Source: Mycobacterium cookii | GTDB taxonomy: Bacteria > Actinomycetota > Actinomycetes > Mycobacteriales > Mycobacteriaceae | Direction of reading: 5' to 3' | Length of the DNA stretch: 64,000 nt | Assembly (NCBI RefSeq): GCF_010727945.1 | Contig: NZ_AP022569.1 | Span: 3,534,001 to 3,598,000 of the forward strand | Shown: positions 52,475 to 60,544 of the stretch, in pieces | How positions within the stretch are numbered: the first letter of the stretch is position 1 | Layout: each line of letters opens with the position of its first letter | Made by a program: the position numbers and the translations under genes | Notes under the pieces: model-generated | What the model was told of the DNA's origin: nothing | The model's database searches: none | What the model saw: the letters and a program-made list of their open reading frames with translations, nothing else

Positions 52475-52560
52475 ACTGGCTCCTTTGTGCGGCGGTCGTC
52501 CCCCGCGCTAAAGCTAAGCAGATACTGCCGACGGTGCTGGCGGAATCGGTCCGAGACACG

Positions 52561-53508
52561 TCATCGGCGTGGCGGCAGACCGAAGACGGCAAACAGCGTC
52601 GGATCAAGAAAGACGACCATGTGGGCGATTCCCGTCGGGCCGGCATCGAGGACGTGGATCGAGTGCGCCCGCATGACGCCGTCGGCGGCGCGACGGTATT
52701 CCGCGACAGCCGGCTGCCCGTTGGCCGCGGTCGGGACGAGCACCATGTCGCCGGGATCGGCGAAAGCGCGGCGGGCGAGGAAGCGGGTGACCGCGTCGCG
52801 TCCGGTGAACCACACCGGCAGCGGCGGCATCTCGAGTCGCACGTCGTCTTGTAGCAGCGCGGTGAGCGCCGCGAGGTCGGCGTTCTCGAAGGCCGCGCAA
52901 TAGCGGTCGACCAACTCGCGCAGATCCGCGTCACCGGGTTCGGCCGCGTCCTCTTCATTCGGTGCCACCTCGGCGAGGCGCGCTCGCGCTCGCTGGAGCG
53001 CGCTGTTGACCGCAGCGGGAGTGGTTTCGAGCAACTCCGCGACCTCGGCCGCGTTGAACTGCACGACGTCGCGCAGGATCAGCACCGCGCGTTGACGCGC
53101 CGGAAGTTCCTGCAGCGCGGTGGCCACCGCGAGCCGCACGCTGTGGCGCGTGCTGACGGCGGCCTCCGGTGACAACGTGTCCGGCAGCGGCTCGAGCCAG
53201 TGATGGTTCCCGTGGTGTGCGTCGAGGTCGGCGTCCGGATCGTCGGAACCGGCACCCAGCCCGGCGGGCAGCACCCGGTGGGCCCGGTTCTCCAGTGCGC
53301 GAAGGCACGCGGTGGTGGCGATCCGATACAGCCACGTTCGCAACGCGGCGCGTTCCTCGAACGCCGAATAGCCCCGCCAGCCGCGCAGATAGGTCTCCTG
53401 CACGAGATCCTCGGCATCGTGCACCGAGCCGAGCATGCGGTAGCAGTGCGCGATCAACTCGCCGCGAAACGGCGCTGCCTGCTCGATGAATTCCTCCGGG
53501 GCCGGCAC
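52561..53508 (-). CDS. ECF sigma factor, SigG-like, with SnoaL-type C-terminal domain
   Basis: About 315 residues starting at GTG 53508 (VPAPEEFIEQAAPF) with GGAGAG upstream. Region 2 is LIAHCYRMLGSVHDAEDLVQETYLRGWRGYSAF; region 4 is LQELPARQRAVLILRDVVQFNAAEVAELL with TPAAVNSALQRARARL. An NTF2/SnoaL-like domain follows (~200-315; WFTGRDAVTRFLARRAF ... LDPTLFAVFGLPPRR), as in mycobacterial SigG/SigJ. The C-terminal domain usually modulates sigma activity in place of an anti-sigma factor. Divergent from SDR/DUF899 genes, which are likely targets. Confidence 0.86.
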   Translation of the reverse strand: MPAPEEFIEQAAPFRGELIAHCYRMLGSVHDAEDLVQETYLRGWRGYSAFEERAALRTWLYRIATTACLRALENRAHRVLPAGLGAGSDDPDADLDAHHGNHHWLEPLPDTLSPEAAVSTRHSVRLAVATALQELPARQRAVLILRDVVQFNAAEVAELLETTPAAVNSALQRARARLAEVAPNEEDAAEPGDADLRELVDRYCAAFENADLAALTALLQDDVRLEMPPLPVWFTGRDAVTRFLARRAFADPGDMVLVPTAANGQPAVAEYRRAADGVMRAHSIHVLDAGPTGIAHMVVFLDPTLFAVFGLPPRR

Positions 53509-53567
53509 GGTTGCTCTCCTGTCGCGGGTGTGCACCCTTCGTCGATATAGAGACATCCGGCCCGGGA

Positions 53568-53594
53568 AATTCATCGGTGGCGCAGCGATGAATT
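53568..53594. promoter_or_regulatory. 9-bp inverted repeat between sigma factor and SDR genes
   Basis: AATTCATCG and CGATGAATT are perfect 9-bp arms separated by 9 nt, in the 113-bp divergent gap, ending 27 bp before the SDR start. It is the strongest element in that gap and could be an operator for an unlinked repressor or a hairpin in the SDR leader. Confidence 0.45.
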
Positions 53595-53621
53595 CCGGCC
53601 GCTCGACGTATCGAACTCACT

Positions 53622-54407
53622 ATGACTGTTGAACAACCGATTGAGAACCACACCGACACGCTGGCGGGTGCGACGGCGATCGTCACCGGAGTCAGCCGCG
53701 GGTTCGGCCGCGGCATCGCGCGGGCGCTGGTGGCCGCCGGTGCGCACGTCGTCGGCGTCGCCCGCGGCAGGCCGCAACTCGATGAGCTGCGCGACGAGCT
53801 CGGCGACGCGTTCAGCCCGGTGGCCGCCGACGCTGCCGACCCGGACGTGGCCGGTCGGCTCATCGACGAGCACCGGCCGCGCACGCTGGTGCTGTGCGCC
53901 GGGGCGAGCCCCACGATGAGGCCGCTGCAGGAGCAGACGTGGGAAAGCTTCAGCCAGACCTGGAACGTGGATGTCGCGCAGGCATTTCACTGGAGCCGGC
54001 TGGCGTTGCGGCGCCCGCTCGCGCCGGGCAGTTCGGTGATCGCGATGTCCAGCGGGGCCGCCGTCAACGGCTCGCCGCTCAGCGGCGGCTACGCGGGCGC
54101 CAAGGCGGCCGTCAAGTTCATCGCCGACTATGCCGAGATCGAGTCGCAGCGGGCCGGGCTGGGGATCAGCTTCACCTCGGTGCTGCCGCGGTTGACACCG
54201 GCGACGGATCTCGGCGCGGCAGCGGTGGCCGCCTACGCCGGCCGGCAGGGCGTCGATGTCGAGACGTTCGTCAAGGCCGGCGGGCCCGCGCTCACCGCAG
54301 AGCAGGTCGGCCGGTCGGTACTGGAGCTCGCCACGGGTCGGCACCGCGATCACGGCTCCTACCTCCTCACCGCGGCAGGCCTGTCGGCGCTGGCCGCGAA
54401 CAACTGA
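53622..54407 (+). CDS. Short-chain dehydrogenase/reductase
   Basis: A 261-residue SDR. Cofactor motif AIVTGVSRGFGRGIARALVAAG; the NNAG position reads VLCAGASPT, a variant; the catalytic segment is IAMSSGAAVNGSPLSGGYAGAKAAVKFIADY with Ser, Tyr and Lys. Substrate unknown. It is divergent from the SigG-like gene and is followed 21 bp later by a DUF899 gene, an arrangement consistent with a sigma-controlled stress operon. Confidence 0.84.
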   Translation: MTVEQPIENHTDTLAGATAIVTGVSRGFGRGIARALVAAGAHVVGVARGRPQLDELRDELGDAFSPVAADAADPDVAGRLIDEHRPRTLVLCAGASPTMRPLQEQTWESFSQTWNVDVAQAFHWSRLALRRPLAPGSSVIAMSSGAAVNGSPLSGGYAGAKAAVKFIADYAEIESQRAGLGISFTSVLPRLTPATDLGAAAVAAYAGRQGVDVETFVKAGGPALTAEQVGRSVLELATGRHRDHGSYLLTAAGLSALAANN

Positions 54408-54428
54408 AATCGAAAGGCGGACAACACC

Positions 54429-55160
54429 ATGCACACACCCCCGATCGTGTCGGCCCAGGACTGGGCGGCCGCCCACCAGCAACTGCTGGTGAAGGAAAAG
54501 GAGGTGATGCGCGCCCACGACGCTCTGGCCGCCCAGCGACGGCGGATGCCATGGCTGCCCGTGGACACGGAGTACCAGTTCGACGGACCCGACGGAAAGG
54601 TCGACCTGCTGGGCCTGTTTCAGGGCCGTCGGCAGCTGATCGTCTATCGGGCCTTCGTCGGACCCGACATCGACGGCTGGCCCGATCACGGCTGTCGCGG
54701 CTGCTCGATGATCGCCGATCACATCGGCAACCTGGCCCACCTCAACGCCCGCGACACCACGTTGGTGTTCGCCTCGCGCGCGCCGCAGCCGGGCATCGAA
54801 CGGCTGAAGGAGCGAATGGGCTGGCAGATGCCGTGGTACACGATCACCGACAGTTTCGACGTGGATTTCGGCGTCGATGAATGGCACGGCACCAACGTGT
54901 TCATCCACGACGGCGACCGGGTGTTCCGCACCTACTTCATCAACCAACGAGGCGACGAGGTGCTGGGCAACACCTGGAGCTTTCTGGATATGACGCCGCT
55001 GGGGCGGCAGGAACTTTGGGAGGACTCGCCCGAGGGCTATCCACAGAGCCCGCCGTACGAATGGTGGGACTGGCACGACAGCTACGGCGAGCGTGAGCCG
55101 TCGCGCTGGTTCGGTGAGCCTGATCCGAACGATCCCAACGACCAGCGGCCGCCGCGATAA
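54429..55160 (+). CDS. DUF899 thioredoxin-like protein
   Basis: A 243-residue protein. LLVKEKEVMRAHDALAAQRRRMPWLPV, YRAFVGPDID, HGCRGCSMIADHIGNLAHLNARDTTLVFASRAP and TWSFLDMTPLGRQE are the conserved blocks of DUF899, a thioredoxin-fold family. A CxxC (CRGC) is in the expected place. Role is uncharacterised; frequent company with ECF sigma factors suggests oxidative or envelope stress. GAAAGGCGG precedes the ATG. Confidence 0.83.
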   Translation: MHTPPIVSAQDWAAAHQQLLVKEKEVMRAHDALAAQRRRMPWLPVDTEYQFDGPDGKVDLLGLFQGRRQLIVYRAFVGPDIDGWPDHGCRGCSMIADHIGNLAHLNARDTTLVFASRAPQPGIERLKERMGWQMPWYTITDSFDVDFGVDEWHGTNVFIHDGDRVFRTYFINQRGDEVLGNTWSFLDMTPLGRQELWEDSPEGYPQSPPYEWWDWHDSYGEREPSRWFGEPDPNDPNDQRPPR

Positions 55161-55219
55161 CCGTCGGCAGTAGGTTCTCTTCCGGACAGGAATCCAGCAG
55201 GGACTGGAAGGAAGTAGCC

Positions 55220-55855
55220 ATGCCGGGACCGACCACCGATGTCTGGGAAGCGATGTCGACCGCGCGAACCATTCGGCGGTTCACCGACCAGCCCGTCGAC
55301 GACGCCACGCTGGAACGGTGCCTGCAAGCGGCGATGTGGGCGCCGTCGGGAGCCAACGCTCAGGCATGGCGCTTCGTCGTGCTGCGGTCGGCGGAGCAGC
55401 GAGCCGTGGTGGCCAAGGCGGCTGACCGTGCTTTGGAGGTGATCGAACCCGTCTACGGGATGAGCCGACCCGCCGACGACGACAACAGCAGGCGCGCCCG
55501 CACCAATCGGGCCACCTATGAACTGCACGACCGGGCCGGTGAATTCACGTCAGTCCTGTTCGCGCAGAAGTACTTTCCGACGGCGTCCGAGCTGCTGCTC
55601 GGTGGGTCGATCTTTCCGGCGATGCAGAATTTCCTGCTGGCCGCCCGCGCGCAGGGGCTGGGCGCATGCCTGACCAGTTGGCGCGCCTATGGCGGTGAGC
55701 AGTTACTCCGCGATGCGGTCGGTGTTCCCGACGACTGGATGCTGGCCGGGCATGTCGTGGTCGGCTGGCCCAAAGGGCGGCACGGGCCAGTGCGTCGCCG
55801 ACCGCTGAGCGAGGTCGTCAACGTCGACCACTGGGACGAGTTCGTCAGCCCTTGA
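55220..55855 (+). CDS. Nitroreductase-family FMN oxidoreductase
   Basis: A 211-residue protein. The FMN-binding N-terminal Arg set is STARTIRRFTDQPV, followed by AAMWAPSGANAQAWRFVVL and, later, MQNFLLAARAQGLGACLTSWRAYGG and VVGWPKGRHGPVRR. These match the nitroreductase/BluB-like fold. Typical activities are NAD(P)H-dependent reduction of nitro compounds, quinones or enones. GGAAGGAAG precedes the ATG at 55220. It converges on a methyltransferase gene, overlapping by 11 bp. Confidence 0.86.
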   Translation: MPGPTTDVWEAMSTARTIRRFTDQPVDDATLERCLQAAMWAPSGANAQAWRFVVLRSAEQRAVVAKAADRALEVIEPVYGMSRPADDDNSRRARTNRATYELHDRAGEFTSVLFAQKYFPTASELLLGGSIFPAMQNFLLAARAQGLGACLTSWRAYGGEQLLRDAVGVPDDWMLAGHVVVGWPKGRHGPVRRRPLSEVVNVDHWDEFVSP

Positions 55856-56483
55856 TGCCGACCGTGATCAGGTCCGAGATCGCCCGCGTCCACAGCGGCC
55901 GCCGGACCCGGTGCTGCTGCGCGAGGGTGAACCCGGCGTCCTCGAACAGCCGTCGCATCTCGGCCGGCGATGGATTGTGCGACGGCTTCCACTTGGTGCT
56001 CGACGGGCCCTGCAGCAACGAATGCCGCGCACTGAGCGTCGACACCGCGGCCAGACCGCCCGGTGCCAGCACGCGGTGAAATTCGCGCAGCGCCGCGGGC
56101 TGGTCGAAGAAGTGAAACGCCGACGTCGTCACGACGGCGTCCAGCGCCCCGTCGTTGAAGGGCAGCTGCTCGGCGGGGCCGCGAAGCCACTGCACCGCCG
56201 TCGACCGGGAGCGGGCCTGGTTGAGCATGCCCTCGGACATGTCCACTCCGTACACCTGCGCGGGGTGTAGCTCGCGTTCGATTCGATCAGCCAAAATCCC
56301 TGTGCCACAGGCGATGTCGACTACCCGCGCAGACTGGTGGTCGCGCAATTGCGCGACCACCTCGTCGTGCGCCGGGCGGTACACCCACTGTTGGAGAACC
56401 GGCAGGTTGTAGGCCGGTGCGGCTACACCCCAGAACCGCGTGACGAAGTCGTTGAAGCCGCGACGCTGCGGCGCCTGCGTCAT
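55845..56483 (-). CDS. Class I SAM-dependent methyltransferase
   Basis: About 212 residues from ATG 56483 ([20 protein letters not shown]). Motif I is [18 protein letters not shown], the acid loop VDMSEGML, and [30 protein letters not shown] the motif IV-VI region. It is a Methyltransf_11-type enzyme. Its start overlaps the stop of the preceding methyltransferase gene (ATGA), so both are made together. The longer open frame to 56690 is antisense of that neighbour. Confidence 0.85.
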   Translation of the reverse strand: MTQAPQRRGFNDFVTRFWGVAAPAYNLPVLQQWVYRPAHDEVVAQLRDHQSARVVDIACGTGILADRIERELHPAQVYGVDMSEGMLNQARSRSTAVQWLRGPAEQLPFNDGALDAVVTTSAFHFFDQPAALREFHRVLAPGGLAAVSTLSARHSLLQGPSSTKWKPSHNPSPAEMRRLFEDAGFTLAQQHRVRRPLWTRAISDLITVGIKG

Positions 56484-57406
56484 TTTGTCGAGGTGTAGTA
56501 GATCGTGTCGGCCATCGACACCGAGTCGTTGCCCTGCGGGACCGGCGGGAGTCCGTAGTCGGCCAGCAGGCGGCTCATCGGCTTGCCGACCGACGTCCAG
56601 CCCAGCGTGTCCAGGTAGGCGGCGACGTCGTTGCGGTCGCCCTGGTAACCGAGTTCGTGGAAGTCCAGGTCGAAGCCGTGGGCTCGCCACTTCTCGGTGG
56701 CCTTGCGCATCATTTCCCGCGCCTGGTCATGATCGACGTCAGCCATGTCCGGGATGGCCTCGGTGGCCAGCCGGCTGCCGTGGGCGCTGAGGGCAGCGAC
56801 GTTGTCCAGCAGGCGGTCCTGCGCTTCGGGCGGGAGGTAGCCGAGTAGTCCCTCGGCGATCCATGCGGTGGGCTGGCTGCGGTCGAAGCCGGCTTCGGTC
56901 AACGCGGCCGGCCAGTCGTAACGCAGGTCGATGGCGACCGTGCGGCGTTCGGTGGTCGGGGCCGCGCCCAAGTCGGCGAGGGTCTCGGTCTTGAACGCGA
57001 TCACCTCGGGCTGGTCGACCTCGAAGACGGTCATGCCGGTCGGCCAGTCCAGCCGGTAGGCCCGGGCGTCGAGACCGGCGGCCAGAATGACGGCCTGGCG
57101 GATGCCGGCCTTTGTCGCGTCGGCGAAGAACGCGTCGAAGAAACGGGTGCGGGCGGCCATCGCGTCCGGCATCTGCTGCAGTTTCCAGTGCGACCCGTCG
57201 TCGTCGACATCGGCGATATCGAGGTTGCCAGAGGCCCAGCGAGTGAGGAAGTCGACGCCGACGGCCCGCACGAGCGGTTCGGCGAACTGGTCGTTGATCA
57301 GCGGGTTGTCGGCCTTGGTGGCGACTGCCCGGGCCGCGGCGACCATCGTGGCGGTTGCTCCAACACTGGTCGCGAGGTCCCAGGTGTCGTTATCGGTGCG
57401 CGGCAT
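56480..57406 (-). CDS. SAM-dependent methyltransferase, LCMT/TIGR00027 type
   Basis: A 308-residue protein of the family that is strongly expanded in mycobacteria. N-terminal [23 protein letters not shown], then [29 protein letters not shown], the SAM motif [29 protein letters not shown] and [20 protein letters not shown]. Members are distant relatives of leucine carboxyl methyltransferase and are implicated in polyketide or lipid methylation. Start ATG 57406 with GAAGGAGC upstream. An imperfect palindrome lies 30 bp upstream. Confidence 0.88.
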   Translation of the reverse strand: MPRTDNDTWDLATSVGATATMVAAARAVATKADNPLINDQFAEPLVRAVGVDFLTRWASGNLDIADVDDDGSHWKLQQMPDAMAARTRFFDAFFADATKAGIRQAVILAAGLDARAYRLDWPTGMTVFEVDQPEVIAFKTETLADLGAAPTTERRTVAIDLRYDWPAALTEAGFDRSQPTAWIAEGLLGYLPPEAQDRLLDNVAALSAHGSRLATEAIPDMADVDHDQAREMMRKATEKWRAHGFDLDFHELGYQGDRNDVAAYLDTLGWTSVGKPMSRLLADYGLPPVPQGNDSVSMADTIYYTSTK

Positions 57407-57435
57407 GTGCGTGCTCCTTCGGTAAGTCGGGACGT

Positions 57436-57457
57436 TACTTAGTTAGCATAACAAGTA
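57436..57457. promoter_or_regulatory. Imperfect palindrome upstream of the methyltransferase pair
   Basis: TACTT-A-GTTA GCA TAAC-AAGTA is an inverted repeat with one extra base in the left arm, within an AT-rich patch 30 bp before the start at 57406. It resembles a TetR/MarR-type site, but no regulator gene is adjacent. Confidence 0.35.
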
Positions 57458-57616
57458 TTTAGCCCATGTAACAAACTGTTCACGTGACCTGCGGATCAGC
57501 CGGTGATGGCGGCGGCGCGCGCTACGCGCCGCCCGATCGCCTCGATCTGTTTGCGGGTCAGAGCCTGCAACAGATGAACGGCGACGATCATTTCCAGCGG
57601 AGGCGCCGGCCTGACG

Positions 57617-57654
57617 CCGAACGACCCAGGCCGGAAAGGGCCTGGGCCGTTCGG
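57617..57654. terminator. Strong hairpin after the repeat-protein gene
   Basis: CCGAACG-A-CCCAGGCC pairs with GGCCTGGG-C-CGTTCGG across a GGAAAG loop: 15 pairs with one A/C mismatch. It begins 17 nt after the stop of the minus-strand repeat protein. A T-run is absent, as is common for mycobacterial terminators. Confidence 0.7.
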
Positions 57655-57671
57655 GTTTCGGTCCGCCGGGA

Positions 57672-59393
57672 TTACAGACCGAGGAACGACAGCGGGTCGA
57701 CAGCAGAGGCCGCGGAGGTCAACGCCTCGAGACCGCCGGTGAAAGCATCGCCCGGGTTCAGTGCCGAGACGGCGTCGATCCCACCGAACAGCGAACTCAG
57801 GTCGAGATTGCCCCACGGCGTCACCAATGTGTCGGTGACGGTGTCCGCGGCTCCGGCCACGCCCGGGATCGCGGTGTAGACGTTCTCGAGCCCACCGAGG
57901 TTGAGGACGTCGTACACCGAACCCACTGTGGGCAGATCCGCCGATGTGCCGGTCACACTTGCGACAGTGAACTCCGTGTTGGTGAGACCCAACAGTTCGG
58001 TCACATCCTCGTTGCCGACGATGCTGCCGACCTCGGTCCCGGTGCTGTCGTAGACGTTGAAGTCCTGCGGCGCAAGCGGGAGCGTAAAGCCGTCCAAATT
58101 GGGTGTGCCACCACCGATCTCCAATATCGGCGGTGCTCCGATGATCGGGAAGACGGTGTCGTAGCCCTCGGTCCCGGCTGTGGTGATCGGGTCGAAGGTG
58201 GTGCTGCCGATGCTGAACGCATCGGCGCCGACGCTGGTGTCGGCCAGACCCGTGAAGGCGTCGCCCGGGTTCAGCGGTGCGGCGGCGTCGATGTTGCCGA
58301 ACAGCGAGTCGAGGTTGACGTTGCCGAACGGCGTCACCAGCGTGTCGGTGACGGTGTCCTTCGCGCCGTCGACACCCGGGATCGCGGTGTAGACATTCTC
58401 GAAGCCGTGCCCGAGGTTGAACGCGTCGTAGACCGATCCCACCGTCGGCAGATCCGATGCACTGCCACCCTCGGCTGCTGTCGCACCCGTGACGACGAGC
58501 TGAGTGTTGGTGAAGCCCAACAGGTTCGTGACGTCTTCACCGGTCGTGATCGTTCCGAGCTCCGTGCTGCTCGAACCACCGCTCAAGACGTCGAAACTCT
58601 GGGTGGCGAAGTCATTGCCGGGGTTGTCGGGATTGCCGATTGACGAGCCGCCGATCTCCAGCAGCGGCGGAGAGGTGGCAAGCGGCGTAACTCCGTCGAA
58701 GCCTTCGCCACCCGCCGCCAACTGCGGGTCGAGCGTGAAGCCGCCGATGCTGAATGCGTCCGCAGCGCCGCTGATGTTGCCAACCTCGAGGCCAGTGAAG
58801 GCATCCCCGGGCTGCATCAGTGCTGCCGCGTCGATGTTGCCGAACAGCGAGTCCAGGTTGTAGCTGCCCAACGGCGTCACAAAGGTGTCCGTGACGGTGT
58901 CTTTGGCACCGTCGACTCCTGGGATCGCGGTGTACACGTTCTCGTATCCGTGGCCCAGGTTGAATACGTCGTACACCGAGCCGTCGGTAGGTAGCGCCGC
59001 GGTTGCGCCGTCAGCCGGGGTGCCACTGGCCACCGTGAACTCGGCGTTGGTCAGACCGAACAGACTCGTCACGGTCTCGTTGCCCTGAATGCTTCCGAGA
59101 TCCGCTCTGCTGGTTGGATCGAACACTTCGAGGTTTTGCTGTGCGAGGGGCAAGATGCCGAGGACGGTCCCGCCGCCGAGCGTCAGCAACGGCGGGGCGG
59201 CGCTGAGCGGGCTGACCGGGTCCCAGCCCTCGACGCCAGGTGAGGTGAAGGGGTCGAACGTGTAGCTGCCGATCGTGAAAGCGTCCGCGCCGTCGGCGCC
59301 GACGTCAGCGGCGGCGACGGCCACCTGCAAGAATGCCGAGCTCAACAGCCCTCCAGTGGCTGCCACTCCGGCTAGGTACAAGCGACGATGCAT
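57672..59393 (-). CDS. Secreted protein made of three ~170-residue repeats
   Basis: A 573-residue acidic protein with signal peptide MHRRLYLAGVAATGGLLSSA to ~VAVAAA. The mature chain is three tandem repeats (residues 36-202, 211-382, 391-554). Each starts ADAF(T/S)IG, has EG(W/F/Y)D ... PP(L/I)L(T/E)(I/L)GG, a central (V/D)T(S/N/E)L(F/L)G(F/L)TN strand, then GSVYD(V/A)(F/L)NLG ... ENVYTAIPGV, DTVTDT(F/L)VTP and LNPGDAFTG. No Cys, no transmembrane helix, no PE/PPE motif. Beta-rich surface or matrix protein is likely; family not recognised. AAGGAG precedes the ATG. Confidence 0.8.
   Translation of the reverse strand: MHRRLYLAGVAATGGLLSSAFLQVAVAAADVGADGADAFTIGSYTFDPFTSPGVEGWDPVSPLSAAPPLLTLGGGTVLGILPLAQQNLEVFDPTSRADLGSIQGNETVTSLFGLTNAEFTVASGTPADGATAALPTDGSVYDVFNLGHGYENVYTAIPGVDGAKDTVTDTFVTPLGSYNLDSLFGNIDAAALMQPGDAFTGLEVGNISGAADAFSIGGFTLDPQLAAGGEGFDGVTPLATSPPLLEIGGSSIGNPDNPGNDFATQSFDVLSGGSSSTELGTITTGEDVTNLLGFTNTQLVVTGATAAEGGSASDLPTVGSVYDAFNLGHGFENVYTAIPGVDGAKDTVTDTLVTPFGNVNLDSLFGNIDAAAPLNPGDAFTGLADTSVGADAFSIGSTTFDPITTAGTEGYDTVFPIIGAPPILEIGGGTPNLDGFTLPLAPQDFNVYDSTGTEVGSIVGNEDVTELLGLTNTEFTVASVTGTSADLPTVGSVYDVLNLGGLENVYTAIPGVAGAADTVTDTLVTPWGNLDLSSLFGGIDAVSALNPGDAFTGGLEALTSAASAVDPLSFLGL
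57732..59288 (-). repeat. Three in-frame ~500-bp coding repeats
   Basis: Repeat 1 occupies 58788-59288, repeat 2 58248-58763, repeat 3 57732-58223 (reading leftward). Short DNA blocks are nearly identical, such as those encoding ENVYTAIPGVDGAKDTVTD in repeats 1 and 2 and LFGNIDAA. Protein divergence between units is moderate, so the duplication is not very recent, but the shared blocks could recombine. Confidence 0.8.
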
Positions 59394-59420
59394 CTGTACT
59401 GCTCCTTCTACGTGTGTTCA

Positions 59421-59459
59421 TTACCCCCGAGTAACGTGACGCACATTACTCACGGGTAA
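59421..59459. promoter_or_regulatory. Twin operator-like sites (TTAC-N6-GTAA twice)
   Basis: TTACCCCCGAGTAA at 59421-59434 and TTACTCACGGGTAA at 59446-59459 are each TTAC-N6-GTAA and are near inverted copies of each other. Centres are 25 bp apart. They lie 28-66 bp upstream of the repeat-protein start, within its promoter. A dimeric repressor or activator binding twice is likely; no regulator gene is adjacent. Confidence 0.55.
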
Positions 59460-59751
59460 GTCCTTTTTGAAAGGAAAATCTTTTGAAATTCTCAGGCTTT
59501 CAGGGGACTGCCAGGAACCTTGCAGCAAACTTTAAATCGGTTATCAATGGAAATTGGCGCCGTGTTCGCATCTCACGAATGGATTGAGACGGACCGTCTC
59601 GGCCTGCGCCAAGCCCCGGCCCGTCCGGTCGATCTGCACACGACCTCAGGGATGTCTCAGCCTCACGTCACAGGCTTATACTCCCGGGCGGCGGATAACC
59701 CGATTCTCTTCAATGGAGAAGGCGTTCTCAACGTCGAGGAGGCGAGCGAAG
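59460..59751. other. Intergenic region upstream of an SDR gene
   Basis: The full gap between the repeat protein and the SDR is 358 bp. Apart from the twin TTAC/GTAA sites it contains an AT-rich stretch (59460-59550) with a weak promoter-like pair, TTGCAG at 59520 and TATCAA at 59542. The 82-codon frame at 59520-59768 has no ribosome-binding site and does not look coding. I see no RNA gene. Confidence 0.4.
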
Positions 59752-60537
59752 TTGCCAGGAGCGTGTGACGGCAAGGTTGCGTTGGTGACCGGCGCAAGCC
59801 GCGGATTGGGCAAGGCGATCGCCCGGCGACTGGCTGGCGAGGGCGCGACGGTCGGCCTGACTGCCCGCACCATGGAACCCGATCCCAAGTACCACGGATC
59901 GCTCCAGCAGACACTCGACGAGATCACCGCGGCCGGCGGCGCTGCGATCGCCATTCAGGCTGATCTATCGAAGCCCGAAGACCGGGAGCAACTCTTCGCG
60001 GAGTTGATCGAACGCGCGGGTGCGCCAGACATTCTGGTGAACAACGCCGCGGTGACGTTCCTGCGTCCGCTCGATGAGTTCCCGGACCGGCGGGCACGGC
60101 TGATGATCGAGATGCACGTGCTGGCGCCGATGCATCTGACGCAGTTGGCGATTCCGGCGATGCGCGAACGCGGCCGCGGCTGGGTCCTCAACGTGACCTC
60201 GGTCGGCGGCGATCTGCCCGACGGACCGCCGTTCTCCGAGTTCGACCGGACCGCCGGTTTCGGTGTCTACGGCACCGTCAAGGCAGCGCTGAACAGGCTC
60301 ACGAAAAGCTTTGCGGCAGAACTCTATGACGACGGCATCGCGGTCAACGCCGCAGCCCCGTCCAACCCGGTGGCCACCGAGGGTGCCGGTGCCCTCGACC
60401 TGGCCAAGACCGACACCGAAGACATCGAGCTCATCACGCAGACCGCGCTGACCTTGGTCACCGCCGACCCGAAATCGATGACTGGGCGGATCGCCCACAC
60501 CCAACCGTTTCTGCGCGAAATCGGATGGCTGCGCTGA
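59752..60537 (+). CDS. Short-chain dehydrogenase/reductase, TTG start
   Basis: About 261 residues. GKVALVTGASRGLGKAIARRLAGEG is the cofactor motif with TART after beta-2; ILVNNAAVTF is the NNAG variant; NVTSVGGD ... FGVYGTVKAALNRLTKSF gives Ser, Tyr and Lys. I choose the TTG at 59752 because GAGGAGG lies 9 nt upstream; an in-frame ATG at 59713 has no such site and adds a basic stretch unlike the family. C-terminal segment (DTEDIELITQTALTL) is of the kind seen in lipid-active SDRs. Convergent with the P1B-ATPase gene. Confidence 0.82.
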   Translation: MPGACDGKVALVTGASRGLGKAIARRLAGEGATVGLTARTMEPDPKYHGSLQQTLDEITAAGGAAIAIQADLSKPEDREQLFAELIERAGAPDILVNNAAVTFLRPLDEFPDRRARLMIEMHVLAPMHLTQLAIPAMRERGRGWVLNVTSVGGDLPDGPPFSEFDRTAGFGVYGTVKAALNRLTKSFAAELYDDGIAVNAAAPSNPVATEGAGALDLAKTDTEDIELITQTALTLVTADPKSMTGRIAHTQPFLREIGWLR

Positions 60538-60544
60538 ACTTCGA

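Noticed and set aside
52500..52530. Possible IdeR (iron) box upstream of the hemophore-like gene
   Set aside because: GCTAAAGCTAAG has only partial similarity to half of the TTAGGTTAGGCTAACCTAA consensus and lacks the second half.
57672..59393. PE/PPE or PGRS protein assignment for the repeat protein
   Set aside because: It has a conventional signal peptide and lacks PE, PPE or GGAGG-type repeats; the repeat unit is ~170 residues and acidic.
59520..59768. 82-codon frame upstream of the SDR
   Set aside because: No ribosome-binding site and no recognisable or conserved-looking sequence; it overlaps the SDR start region.
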